A stretch of DNA of 64,000 bases from Alkalimonas amylolytica. Its GTDB lineage: Bacteria > Pseudomonadota > Gammaproteobacteria > Enterobacterales > Alteromonadaceae. Positions 19,587-29,232 of this stretch are shown here, one piece after another. The DNA is taken from the NCBI RefSeq assembly GCF_900107845.1, contig NZ_FNRM01000005.1:1-64000 (forward strand), written 5' to 3'. Numbering within the stretch: the stretch's first letter is position 1; each line of letters opens with the position of its first letter. The notes beneath the pieces were generated by a model that searched no databases, had not been told where the DNA came from, and worked only from the letters and a program-made list of their open reading frames with translations. The translations under genes and the position numbers were made by a program.

Positions 19587-21539
19587 TCAATCCTGACTCT
19601 GCCCAATCCGCATACCCACCAGAGGGGCAAACACATCCACCGGTTGATCCATGCGGATATTGTAAATCTGGTAATACGCCATGACGGCTTTGACGTACTC
19701 GCGGGTTTCCCGAAACGGAATGGTCTCAATCCAGATATCGGCCGGGATGGCTTCATCTTTCGGGATCCACTGTCGTACCCGGCCATAACCGGCATTGTAA
19801 GATGCAGTCGCAATCAGCAGGTTGCCATCGTTACGGCGCATCAGGTAATTCAGGTAGTTGGTGCCATAGTCGATATTGGTGATCGGGTTGTACAACTGCC
19901 CCAGCTGCACCGGCTGGCGGGCAATGTAATTGGCAGTATCCGGCATAATCTGCATCAGACCGCGGGCGCCAACCGGTGAGTTGGCATCCACCATAAAGGA
20001 GCTTTCACGCCGGGTAATCGCCATGGCCCAGGCCGGGTCCACCTCTGCTTTGCCGGCAAACTCCGCCATCTCTTCTTTAAAGGCCAGCGGAAAGCGCAGT
20101 TCAATATCATCCCAAAAACCCACATCGGCCAGGGAGAAAATCGACCGCTCATACCATTGCATCTGCGCCGCTAAGCGGGCGGAAGCCAACTTGGTTTGCT
20201 CATCAGCCGTGCGCTGCAAGTGGTTCCATTCGCGCCGGGCCTCTGTCATCCGTCCCAGTGCCAGCCACTCCTGCGCCCGCCTTACCGAAGGGTGCCCTCC
20301 CAGCTCGGCCACTTCACCATCGGTCACCGGTACCGGCCGATGCGATAAGCTGGGCGGCAACCCTAAGCGCGATGCCGCCATAAAGCCATAATAATTGCGC
20401 CGCTGCGCCAGCTCACGCCACAGCACATCGGCCTGCGTTTGCTGGCCCTGCTGTTCCAACGCGCGCGCCAGCCAATATTGCCAGGCGGCGCCTTGCTGCA
20501 GTTCCTCTGGCATGGTTTCTATCAGCTGCTGTACTCTGGGCCAATCCTGCTGCTTCAACACATGGGCAATGCGCCAGTGCGCCAGCGTATCGTCCATATG
20601 CTCAACCGGTACCTGTACCATCCAAACATCCGCCCGCTCATCGCCGCGACTAGCCAGAGCTACAGCAAAAGCACGGATCACCATCTGGCGCTGTGCATCG
20701 GTAAAATGCGGATCCTCAGCAAATCGCTGCCAGGTGCTAAGTGCCTGGTCCGGATTACGCCATATCAAACGGCGCAGGCCATAGGCCAGCACCTCTCGCT
20801 CACGCGGGTCGCGGCGTGGGAAAAAATTACTCTGTGCCACCACAACAGGGTTGCGCCTGGCCCGGATCCATAAATCCACCAGATACTGATCACGCGCCGG
20901 CAGCAAACCACGCAAGTAGGGCAATAAATTGGCCTGCCCCCCATCGGCTACCTTGCCTACCCGCTGCCAGATCACCTCCGGCGTCATCTGACCGGCATCA
21001 CGCCAACGGGCGAATAGAGGATCACAAGCCCTTGGCTGCGACACCCCTACCGTCCAGAGTTCACGCACCTCTGGCCAAATCTGCGCTGGCGCTTCTTTTT
21101 CCAGCCGAAAGCGCAGCGCATGGCAATGCAGTTCGGCATCCTGGGTAGGACGATAATTGGCTAAAAATAATTCAGCTGAGCGGCGCTGCGCCAGATACAA
21201 CAACCAACGCTTGCGCAAAGGCCAGTCCATCGGCGTACCCTGATAACGGGTTAAAAAACGCTCTATAGCATCACTGGCCGATAAGCGTCCTTCCAGCCAG
21301 CGTTGCTCCAGATAAGGTTGCAATGGATAGTCAGCCAGTTGCTCAAGCCATTCTTCGGCTTGGGCTCGGTTGGTCGAGCCAATCCGCAGCTCCGCATGCA
21401 GAAATTGCTCGCGTTGCTGGCTCAGCAATAAGGCGTCTTCGTCCACGGGTTCGCCAGCCAACAGTCCTGCCGGCAACACCAGCCAGGCACTGAGTGCCAT
21501 CCACCATCCCGCCCGCTGTTTTATCGAACGCTTTAGCAT
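19587..21539 (-). CDS. slt: Soluble lytic murein transglycosylase
   Basis: Cleaves the MurNAc-GlcNAc bond of peptidoglycan with formation of 1,6-anhydro ends. I start at the ATG at 21539, giving 650 residues with a signal peptide (KRSIKQR then a hydrophobic core ending near LLAGEP). A longer frame upstream has no signal peptide at its start. A long superhelical alpha region is followed by the SLT catalytic domain, where Glu512 in ITRRESSF is the catalytic acid and GLMQIMPDTA follows. It is close to Slt70. Divergent from fadB. Confidence 0.93.
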   Translation of the reverse strand: MLKRSIKQRAGWWMALSAWLVLPAGLLAGEPVDEDALLLSQQREQFLHAELRIGSTNRAQAEEWLEQLADYPLQPYLEQRWLEGRLSASDAIERFLTRYQGTPMDWPLRKRWLLYLAQRRSAELFLANYRPTQDAELHCHALRFRLEKEAPAQIWPEVRELWTVGVSQPRACDPLFARWRDAGQMTPEVIWQRVGKVADGGQANLLPYLRGLLPARDQYLVDLWIRARRNPVVVAQSNFFPRRDPREREVLAYGLRRLIWRNPDQALSTWQRFAEDPHFTDAQRQMVIRAFAVALASRGDERADVWMVQVPVEHMDDTLAHWRIAHVLKQQDWPRVQQLIETMPEELQQGAAWQYWLARALEQQGQQTQADVLWRELAQRRNYYGFMAASRLGLPPSLSHRPVPVTDGEVAELGGHPSVRRAQEWLALGRMTEARREWNHLQRTADEQTKLASARLAAQMQWYERSIFSLADVGFWDDIELRFPLAFKEEMAEFAGKAEVDPAWAMAITRRESSFMVDANSPVGARGLMQIMPDTANYIARQPVQLGQLYNPITNIDYGTNYLNYLMRRNDGNLLIATASYNAGYGRVRQWIPKDEAIPADIWIETIPFRETREYVKAVMAYYQIYNIRMDQPVDVFAPLVGMRIGQSQD

Positions 21540-21608
21540 GCTTTCAATCCATTTCCTGCCTATAGTTAGTTGCATTGTCGTGCTAACATCGATGGATCTG
21601 GCAAAAAT

Positions 21609-21622
21609 CAAACACCTGTTTA
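21609..21622. promoter_or_regulatory. Candidate PsrA-type operator upstream of fadBA
   Basis: CAAAC-ACCT-GTTTA (inverted repeat CAAAC/GTTT) fits the form C/G-AAAC-N(2-4)-GTTT-G/C described for PsrA, a TetR-family regulator that controls fad genes in Pseudomonas and Shewanella. It lies about 115 bases before fadB in the slt/fadB divergent region. The last base deviates from the consensus, and no psrA gene is in the window. Confidence 0.45.
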
Positions 21623-21735
21623 AAAAATAGTTGAATTTTTCAGGCATCCACGACACACTGAACAGAACGCTATCTCATCGTACCAGTTAGCGCGTGACCG
21701 TACGCAACATGACCTGACTTAAAGGGAGACCATGC

Positions 21736-23889
21736 ATGATGTATCAAAGTCCACGCATTACCGTCGAAAAACTCGCAGACGGCATTGCCAAGTTTACCTT
21801 CAATGCTGAAGGCTCCGTCAACAAGTTCGACCAACAAACCTTAGCAGATTGCAAGGCTGCTTTGGAACAGCTGCAGCAAGATAAATCGGTAACTGGTGTG
21901 CTTTTCACCAGCGGCAAAGACAACTTTATCGTTGGCGCCGATATCACCGAGTTTTTGCCTATCTTCCAGCGTGACGAACAAGAACTCATCCCCTGGATCA
22001 AGCAGGCTTCCGATGTGTTTGATCTCTGCGAAGACCTGCCGGTACCTACCGTCGTTGCTATTAGTGGCTTTGCCCTTGGTGGTGGCTGTGAGTGGACCCT
22101 GGCCTGTGATTACCGGGTCGGTGACAGCAGCACAAAAATTGGTTTGCCGGAAGTCAAACTGGGCCTGATGCCAGGTTTTGGCGGTACCGTGCGTTTACCC
22201 CGCATCATTGGTGCCGACAATGCGATGGAGTGGATCACCACCGGCAAAGATCGCAATGCGGTCAAAGCGCAGCAGGAAGGCCTGATTGATGCAGTGACCA
22301 CCCCGGACAAACTGGAAACAGTGGCCCTGTCGATGTTAAAGGATGCCATTGCCGGCAAGCTCGACTGGCAGAAAAAACGCGCCGTGAAGCTGCAGCCACT
22401 TAAACTGAATAAAACCGAAGCCACCATGAGCTTCACAACCGCCAAAGGCATGGTGTTTGCGACTGCCGGCAAGCATTACCCGGCACCTATGGTCGCAGTT
22501 CAAACCATTGAAGCAGCGGCCGGCCTGGATCGCGCTGGCGCTATGGCGCTGGAAAACCAGGGCTTTGCCAAACTGGCGAAAACCGATGCAGCCACCGCAC
22601 AAATAGGCCTTTTCCTGAACGACCAGTTGATTAAGAGCAAAGCGAAAAAAGCGGCCAAAACCGCCAGCAAAGCTGTGCACAAAGCCGCCGTACTGGGTGC
22701 CGGCATTATGGGTGGCGGCATTGCCTACCAGTCAGCCAGCAAAGGCGTGCCGGCGGTCATGAAAGACATCAATCAGCAGGCACTTGAACTGGGCATGGGC
22801 GAAGCCACCAAGCTCTTGGCCAAGCAGGTTGAGCGCGGCCGGCTGGACGCTGTCGGCATGGCAAAAGTCATCGCCAGCATTACCCCATCGCTCAGCTACG
22901 AAAGCGTGAAAGACGTCGATATCGTGGTGGAAGCGGTGGTGGAAAACCCGAAAATCAAAGGTGCGGTGTTAAAAGAAACCGAAGCTTTGCTGAGCGACGA
23001 TGCTATTTTAACCTCCAATACCTCGACCATTTCTATTAACTCACTGGCAGAAAACCTGAGCCGGCCGCAAAACTTCTGCGGCATGCACTTCTTCAACCCG
23101 GTGCACCGGATGCCATTGGTCGAAGTGATCCGCGGCAAAGACACCTCGGATGAAACCGTGGCCGCCGTGGTAGCCTATGCTGCCAAGATGGGCAAGTCGC
23201 CCATTGTGGTGAACGACTGCCCGGGCTTTTTCGTTAACCGGGTGCTGTTCCCTTACTTCGCTGGCTTTAGCAAGCTGGTGTTGGATGGCGCCGACTTCAC
23301 CCAGATTGATAAGGTGATGGAAAAGCAGTTTGGCTGGCCGATGGGTCCGGCCTATTTGCTGGATGTGGTCGGCTTAGATACCGCCTTCCACTGCACCGAT
23401 GTGATGGCGGCAGGCTTCCCAACCCGCATGGCCAAGCTGGACAATGATCCGGTAGCAGCCATGTACCAGGCCAACCGTTATGGTCAGAAAAACGGTTTTG
23501 GCTTTTATGCTTACAGCAAAGATGCCAAAGGCAAGCCGAAGAAAGCCGTGGATGATGCCAGCCGTGCATTGCTGGCCGCTATCTGCCATAGCACTACGGA
23601 ATTCAGTGCCGATGAAATCATTGCCCGCACCATGGTGCCGATGATCAATGAAACCATTCGCTGCCTGGAAGAAGGCATTGTTGCCAGTGCCGCTGAAGCG
23701 GATATGGGGCTGATTTATGGCCTGGGTTTCCCACCCTTCCGAGGTGGCCCGTTGCGCTATGTCGATACCATTGGTTTGGCCAACTTTGTCGCCCTGGCCG
23801 ACAAGTACGCCCACCTGGGCGAGATTTACCAGGTTACCGACAAAACCCGCGCCATGGCCGCCGATGGCCAGCGTTTCTTCCCGGTCTAA
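21736..23889 (+). CDS. fadB: Fatty acid oxidation complex, alpha subunit
   Basis: Trifunctional enoyl-CoA hydratase / 3-hydroxyacyl-CoA dehydrogenase / epimerase of beta-oxidation. The 717-residue protein has an N-terminal crotonase domain with [10 protein letters not shown] and [15 protein letters not shown] carrying the catalytic glutamates, then an NAD-binding domain with [16 protein letters not shown] near residue 315, then the C-terminal dehydrogenase domain. GGGAG at 21724-21728 supports a start at 21736 or the next codon. It forms the fadBA operon with a 16-base gap. Confidence 0.97.
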   Translation: MMYQSPRITVEKLADGIAKFTFNAEGSVNKFDQQTLADCKAALEQLQQDKSVTGVLFTSGKDNFIVGADITEFLPIFQRDEQELIPWIKQASDVFDLCEDLPVPTVVAISGFALGGGCEWTLACDYRVGDSSTKIGLPEVKLGLMPGFGGTVRLPRIIGADNAMEWITTGKDRNAVKAQQEGLIDAVTTPDKLETVALSMLKDAIAGKLDWQKKRAVKLQPLKLNKTEATMSFTTAKGMVFATAGKHYPAPMVAVQTIEAAAGLDRAGAMALENQGFAKLAKTDAATAQIGLFLNDQLIKSKAKKAAKTASKAVHKAAVLGAGIMGGGIAYQSASKGVPAVMKDINQQALELGMGEATKLLAKQVERGRLDAVGMAKVIASITPSLSYESVKDVDIVVEAVVENPKIKGAVLKETEALLSDDAILTSNTSTISINSLAENLSRPQNFCGMHFFNPVHRMPLVEVIRGKDTSDETVAAVVAYAAKMGKSPIVVNDCPGFFVNRVLFPYFAGFSKLVLDGADFTQIDKVMEKQFGWPMGPAYLLDVVGLDTAFHCTDVMAAGFPTRMAKLDNDPVAAMYQANRYGQKNGFGFYAYSKDAKGKPKKAVDDASRALLAAICHSTTEFSADEIIARTMVPMINETIRCLEEGIVASAAEADMGLIYGLGFPPFRGGPLRYVDTIGLANFVALADKYAHLGEIYQVTDKTRAMAADGQRFFPV

Positions 23890-23902
23890 GCGCAGGAGAT
23901 AA

Positions 23903-25069
<1,167 letters not shown>

Positions 25070-25102
25070 GCTGGCAGCGACAACCACAATCACTTAGAAT
25101 AA

Positions 25103-25126
25103 GGGGGCCGTTTAACGGCCCTTTTT
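25103..25126 (+). terminator. Rho-independent terminator of fadBA
   Basis: The near-perfect hairpin GGGCCGTT-T-AACGGCCC at 25105-25121 is followed by TTTTT at 25122-25126. It starts 36 bases after the fadA stop. Confidence 0.9.
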
Positions 25127-25233
25127 CATGCTCCCGATAAATCCCGAACCAGGCAGCATTTTTTTACGGCCGCCTAAGGGTTGAAATTTGGCAGCTCCCC
25201 CCTATTTACTGAAGTGAGCACTATGGAGTATTG

Positions 25234-25479
25234 ATGCAACAACTGTTTGATAACGCCAGCCAGACCCTGGATGCGCTGGGCCTGCGCTGCCCGGAGCCGG
25301 TGATGATGACCCGGCTGGCCATCCGGAAAATGGCGGTGGGTGAAACCCTGCTGATTATCGCCGATGATCCGGCGACGACACGCGATATCCCCAGCTTTTG
25401 CCGTTTTATGGATCATCAGTTGCTGGCCAGTGATACTACCGCTCTGCCCTATCGTTATCTGGTAAAAAAAGGCGGTTAA
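25234..25479 (+). CDS. tusA: TusA family sulfurtransferase
   Basis: An 81-residue sulfur-carrier protein. TusA passes persulfide sulfur from IscS toward 2-thiolation of tRNA wobble uridine and other pathways. The motif [10 protein letters not shown] with the active Cys19 is intact. I use the ATG at 25234, with GGAG before it, over a TTG one codon earlier. An unknown membrane protein gene follows after one base, so they share a transcript. Confidence 0.92.
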   Translation: MQQLFDNASQTLDALGLRCPEPVMMTRLAIRKMAVGETLLIIADDPATTRDIPSFCRFMDHQLLASDTTALPYRYLVKKGG

Positions 25480-25480
25480 T

Positions 25481-25906
25481 ATGGTTTGGTTCCTGATTAA
25501 AGATTCGCTGCCGATCAAGGCACTGCTATTGTTGCTGATTGGCTTACTCATTGCCTGGCAAGGCTGGACAGCCGTTTCCATCATAGCACTCTCGATAGCC
25601 GTTGATGGCATTCTGGCCTATTATCAGCAACGCAACACAACGAAGTGGACCACCTGCAACGATATCCTGGCATTGCTGGCGATTGGGAATGATGGCAATC
25701 TGCGTGTTGGCATGGAAAAAGCTTCCAATCCGCAATCGGTAAAAGTTGAGCTGCAGCAGGACAACCGTTACGGTTATCTGCAAATCACTTTATCTAACAA
25801 TGGCCCTTTGCATTATCGCTTTCCGCTGAACCAACTCGAACCACTGCAGCAGTGGTTTAGCACAGAGCTCCCTGACATAACGATAGCGCATCAACTGAAA
25901 AGCTAA
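25481..25906 (+). CDS. Small membrane protein of unknown function
   Basis: I do not recognise this 141-residue protein. Residues about 11-48 form two hydrophobic helices (KALLLLLIGLLIAWQGW and AVSIIALSIAVDGILAYY); the rest looks soluble and mixed alpha/beta. The start is one base after the tusA stop, so it is translated with tusA and may be anchored to the same pathway, but that is inference only. Confidence 0.7.
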   Translation: MVWFLIKDSLPIKALLLLLIGLLIAWQGWTAVSIIALSIAVDGILAYYQQRNTTKWTTCNDILALLAIGNDGNLRVGMEKASNPQSVKVELQQDNRYGYLQITLSNNGPLHYRFPLNQLEPLQQWFSTELPDITIAHQLKS

Positions 25907-25970
25907 GCCGTCTTCACTTGCATCGGTTTTGTGCTAGCATCAATGTACCCGGTTGAAACAGGACTCTGCA

Positions 25971-27026
25971 TTGACGCCAAGCCTGAACCAGAAGCGCAGC
26001 CAACAATCTCAACACATCGATGCCCGCCGTCGGCATCATATTCTTGCTTTCGTCAGTTACATCACCAGTGCCGTGATGTTTATTTACGGCTTTAAAAACC
26101 TGCACGCCGAACTATGGCTGTTACCGCTGATTTTGTTTATCACCGGCAGCTGCTTTTTAGTAAACGTCCTGGTGTACCAAGCCACCAAAAAGTTGCAGCG
26201 CGCCTGCACCATAGAGGCTCTGCTGGTTGGTGCCTTTGTGCTTAGCCTGGTGTATCAGGGTGGCCACAATAACACGGCCTTGTACTGGGTGTTTCCATTT
26301 CCGGCTATTTTGTTTGGTTTACTGGGCGTCCGGCATGCGCTTATCAGTAACGCCTTTTTGGTGCTGACCTTAGCCGTCATGTTGTTCACGCCTGATCTTA
26401 TTCTGGCTGAGTACAAAGATGCTGAGACCAGTCGTTTTCTTGCTTCCCTGATCATCGTGATCATCGTCTGCTGGATCAATGACCATTACCGCGAACGCAG
26501 CCATGAGGCCATGGAGCTGCTGCAGCAAAGCAAAGAGTTGCAGGCGAATACCGACGCGCTGACCGGATTGGTTAATCGTCGTTTTCTGGACTCCAGCCTG
26601 CTACCCGCCCTGGCACAACAAAGCGATGAGTTCTTCCCGCTGGCTGTTATTATGTGTGATATCGATCACTTTAAACGACTGAACGATCAATTTGGGCACG
26701 ATGTGGGCGATGAAGTACTAAAAAGCGTCGCCCATTTATTTCAACAGAACCTGCGCCAACAGGACATTGCCTGCCGAACTGGCGGTGAAGAGTTTTTGCT
26801 CATCTTGCCTCATACCAGTGCAATTGATGCCCGTAAAGTGGCGGAAAAAATCCGCCTGCAATTCCCTCAACAGCGCTGGGTAACCAACGACACCAACTAT
26901 CCGGTCACTGCCAGCTTCGGGGTCGCCGAGTGCAACCAGACCGAGCAGTTTTATGAGGCCGTCAAGCTGGCCGATCAGCAACTGTATCAGGCCAAACACC
27001 AGGGGCGAAATCAGGTCTGTGGTTGA
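25971..27026 (+). CDS. Membrane-anchored diguanylate cyclase
   Basis: Makes cyclic di-GMP. The N-terminal 170 residues contain about six hydrophobic helices and look like a membrane sensor (MASE-like, not assignable). The C-terminal GGDEF domain has an intact active site RTGGEEF with GGEEF from residue 271, and an inhibitory I-site RQQD at 262-265, so product feedback is expected. I use the TTG start at 25971 because AGGA stands 7 bases before it; a TTG at 25953 would add six residues. About 351 residues. Confidence 0.92.
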   Translation: MTPSLNQKRSQQSQHIDARRRHHILAFVSYITSAVMFIYGFKNLHAELWLLPLILFITGSCFLVNVLVYQATKKLQRACTIEALLVGAFVLSLVYQGGHNNTALYWVFPFPAILFGLLGVRHALISNAFLVLTLAVMLFTPDLILAEYKDAETSRFLASLIIVIIVCWINDHYRERSHEAMELLQQSKELQANTDALTGLVNRRFLDSSLLPALAQQSDEFFPLAVIMCDIDHFKRLNDQFGHDVGDEVLKSVAHLFQQNLRQQDIACRTGGEEFLLILPHTSAIDARKVAEKIRLQFPQQRWVTNDTNYPVTASFGVAECNQTEQFYEAVKLADQQLYQAKHQGRNQVCG

Positions 27027-27075
27027 TGTGCTTCGCCTAAAAGCAATCATATCGCAAAATAGAGGGCTTTCACGG

Positions 27076-27099
27076 CCTGCAGCTGGCTTTCGCTGCAGG
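27076..27099. repeat. Perfect 8-bp hairpin between cyclase and amidohydrolase genes
   Basis: CCTGCAGC (27076-27083) pairs with GCTGCAGG (27092-27099) around an 8-base loop. There is no T-tract, so termination is doubtful; it may only stabilise the message end. Confidence 0.35.
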
Positions 27100-27134
27100 T
27101 GCTTGCCACACTGAAAAGAAAACCTGAGACTGCT

Positions 27135-28700
27135 ATGCGTACTTTCATTTTTTGCTTACTACTTGCCGGCCTGCTATTCCCGCTTTGTGCTACGGAGCGC
27201 ACCCCCTCAGCACCAGAGCGTGATCAGGGCGATGGACCTTATGCGCGGCTCATCTTGCGCGGGGGCACCCTGATCAGCGGTGAGGGCGCACCTGCAGTGG
27301 GCCCGGTTGATATCGTCATTGAGCAAGACCGCATTGTGCAGGTCGCCATTGTCGGTTACCCGGACGTGCCTGTGCTTGAAAACCGCCGGCCAATAGCTGC
27401 AGCCGGTGACAAGGAAATGGATGTCAGCGGCATGTACATCCTGCCCGGTTTTGTTGATATGCATGCTCATATTGGTGGCTCAGCCCAAGGGATCCCAGCT
27501 GACTATGTGTTCAAACTGTGGCTGGCCCATGGCATTACCACAGTACGTGAACCAGGCAGTTTTAATGGCCTGGATTGGACCTTACGCCACGTCAGGGCAG
27601 CCAAAGAAAATAACATCGTAGCACCCCGCATTATTCCCTATGTCGGCTTTGGTCAGGGCTTAGGGCGCCCCATTGGCAACGCCGAGCAAGCCCGGCAATG
27701 GGTGCGGCAGATCAAACAGGCCGGTGCTGCTGGTATTAAGTTTTTTGGTGCCACCCCCACCATCATTTCCGCTGCGCTGGATGAAGCACAGCAGCAAGGG
27801 TTGGGAACCATGATGCATCATGCTCAGCTCAATGTGATGCGCACCAATGTACTCGACAGTGCCCGCATGGGCCTGAATTCGATGGAGCACTGGTATGGCC
27901 TGCCGGAAGCTTTATTCACCCGCCAGGTGATTCAGAATTATCCGGCAAATTACAATTACCAAAACGAACAGGATCGCTTTGGTGCCGCCGGAGAGTTGTG
28001 GCGTCAGGCCGCCGCGCCAGGCTCCGACAAATGGAATGCGGTGCGGGATGAACTGATTGCGCTGGACTTTACCATCAACCCTACCCTCACCATCTATGAA
28101 GCCAGTCGGGATGCCGCATCGCAGCGCAATGCTGAATGGCATCAGCACTATACCCTACCTACCCTGGAGCGATTTTTTACCCCCAGTCGCTATGCCCATG
28201 GTTCTTACTGGTTTGACTGGACCACAGACCATGAAATCAGCTGGCGCGAAAACTACCGCATCTGGATGCAGTTTTTAAATGACTACAAAAATCATGGCGG
28301 CCGGGTCACGGTAGGCTCGGATGCTGGTTACATCTACAAAATTTATGGTTTTGCATTTGTGCAGGAGTTGGAACTGCTGCGCGAAGCCGGCTTTAATGCG
28401 CTTGAAGTCATTCAGGCTGCCACCTTAAATGGCGCCATTGCCCTTGGTATGGAGGAAGAGATTGGCAGTGTGGTTCCCGGCAAGAAAGCCGATCTGTTGA
28501 TTGTGGCCGAAAACCCACTGGCCAATTTTAAAGTGCTGTACGGTACCGGCCATTACCGGCTGGATGAGCACAACCAAGCCATGCGCACGAAAGGCGTGCG
28601 CTTCACCATCAAAGACGGCATTGTCTATGATGCCCAGCGCCTGCTGGCCGATGTGCGAGCCATGGTAGAGCACGCCAAAGCTGCCGAAGCTCAGCCTTAA
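27135..28700 (+). CDS. Exported amidohydrolase (imidazolonepropionase-like)
   Basis: A 521-residue metal-dependent hydrolase. A signal peptide (MRTFIFCLLLAGLLF) decides the start at 27135; the frame opens 12 codons earlier without one. The TIM-barrel metal site begins with His110 and His112 in VDMHAHIGG, with further conserved His and Asp residues later (MMHHAQ; VGSDAGYIY). The C-terminal block ALGMEEEIGSVVPGKKADLLI is typical of the superfamily. The substrate cannot be read from sequence; exported relatives include prolidase- and dipeptidase-like enzymes. Confidence 0.88.
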   Translation: MRTFIFCLLLAGLLFPLCATERTPSAPERDQGDGPYARLILRGGTLISGEGAPAVGPVDIVIEQDRIVQVAIVGYPDVPVLENRRPIAAAGDKEMDVSGMYILPGFVDMHAHIGGSAQGIPADYVFKLWLAHGITTVREPGSFNGLDWTLRHVRAAKENNIVAPRIIPYVGFGQGLGRPIGNAEQARQWVRQIKQAGAAGIKFFGATPTIISAALDEAQQQGLGTMMHHAQLNVMRTNVLDSARMGLNSMEHWYGLPEALFTRQVIQNYPANYNYQNEQDRFGAAGELWRQAAAPGSDKWNAVRDELIALDFTINPTLTIYEASRDAASQRNAEWHQHYTLPTLERFFTPSRYAHGSYWFDWTTDHEISWRENYRIWMQFLNDYKNHGGRVTVGSDAGYIYKIYGFAFVQELELLREAGFNALEVIQAATLNGAIALGMEEEIGSVVPGKKADLLIVAENPLANFKVLYGTGHYRLDEHNQAMRTKGVRFTIKDGIVYDAQRLLADVRAMVEHAKAAEAQP

Positions 28701-28782
28701 ATTCCAGGATATCGTCATAGCGGCTCCCTCGGGGTCGCAATTCCCCTACCCGCACCGCAGCAAATTTCTTTTCATCAATCGC

Positions 28783-28810
28783 TTGCTTTTTTGAATTACA
28801 GATGTAATCT
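28783..28810 (+). promoter_or_regulatory. Candidate promoter of the BlaI/M56 operon
   Basis: TTGCTT (28783-28788), 16-base spacer, TAATCT (28805-28810). The -10 overlaps the first BlaI-type operator, the expected layout for repression. The match is moderate. Confidence 0.45.
28795..28808. promoter_or_regulatory. BlaI/MecI-type operator 1
   Basis: Inverted repeat ATTACAGATGTAAT, containing the TACA-N2-TGTA core of BlaI/MecI operators. A second copy lies 23 bases downstream, centre to centre. Confidence 0.75.
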
Positions 28811-28817
28811 TAATTGA

Positions 28818-28831
28818 ATTACAAACGTAAT
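28818..28831. promoter_or_regulatory. BlaI/MecI-type operator 2
   Basis: ATTACAAACGTAAT, an imperfect copy of operator 1 with one changed core base. It lies 15-28 bases before the regulator start codon. With operator 1 the spacing is about two helical turns, so two dimers would sit on the same face. Confidence 0.7.
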
Positions 28832-28845
28832 CATTGAGGTGATTC

Positions 28846-29232
28846 ATGTTGGATATCAGTAATGCCGAACTGGATGTGATGCAGGTGATCTGGCAACAGC
28901 ACCCTTGTACCGCAGCGGAGGTAATCACCCGCTTGCAACAGCAAAAAGACTGGCACGAAAAAACCATCAAAACTCTGCTGAACCGCCTGGTGACCAAAGG
29001 CGCGCTTAGCTATCAAACGCAGGGTCGTGCTTACCTGTACAGCCCCTGCATAGCCCGGCAGGATTATCAACAACAAGCCAGTGGTAGCTTTGTGCAAAAG
29101 CTGTTCGCTGGCCGGGTGGCCCCCTTGGTCGCCAGCTTTGCCCGTAAGCACGAGCTAAGCGCAGCCGATCTGGCTGAGCTGAAGCAATTGGTGGCTGAAC
29201 TGGAGCAGCAAGAACAGGAGGATAAACCATGA
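28846..29232 (+). CDS. BlaI/MecI family transcriptional repressor
   Basis: A 128-residue winged-helix repressor beginning MLDISNAELDVMQVIWQ, as is typical of the BlaI/MecI/CopY family; the recognition part includes TAAEVITRLQ and KTIKTLLNRLVTKGAL. The C-terminal half is the dimerisation helix. Family repressors are inactivated when the paired membrane protease is triggered. It overlaps the protease gene by four bases (ATGA), and two operators precede it, which points to autoregulation. Confidence 0.93.
   Translation: MLDISNAELDVMQVIWQQHPCTAAEVITRLQQQKDWHEKTIKTLLNRLVTKGALSYQTQGRAYLYSPCIARQDYQQQASGSFVQKLFAGRVAPLVASFARKHELSAADLAELKQLVAELEQQEQEDKP

Noticed and set aside
19578-21148. Several 130-150 residue open frames antisense to slt
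   Set aside because: They are shadows of a G/C-rich third-position pattern in slt; none has family features or a ribosome site.
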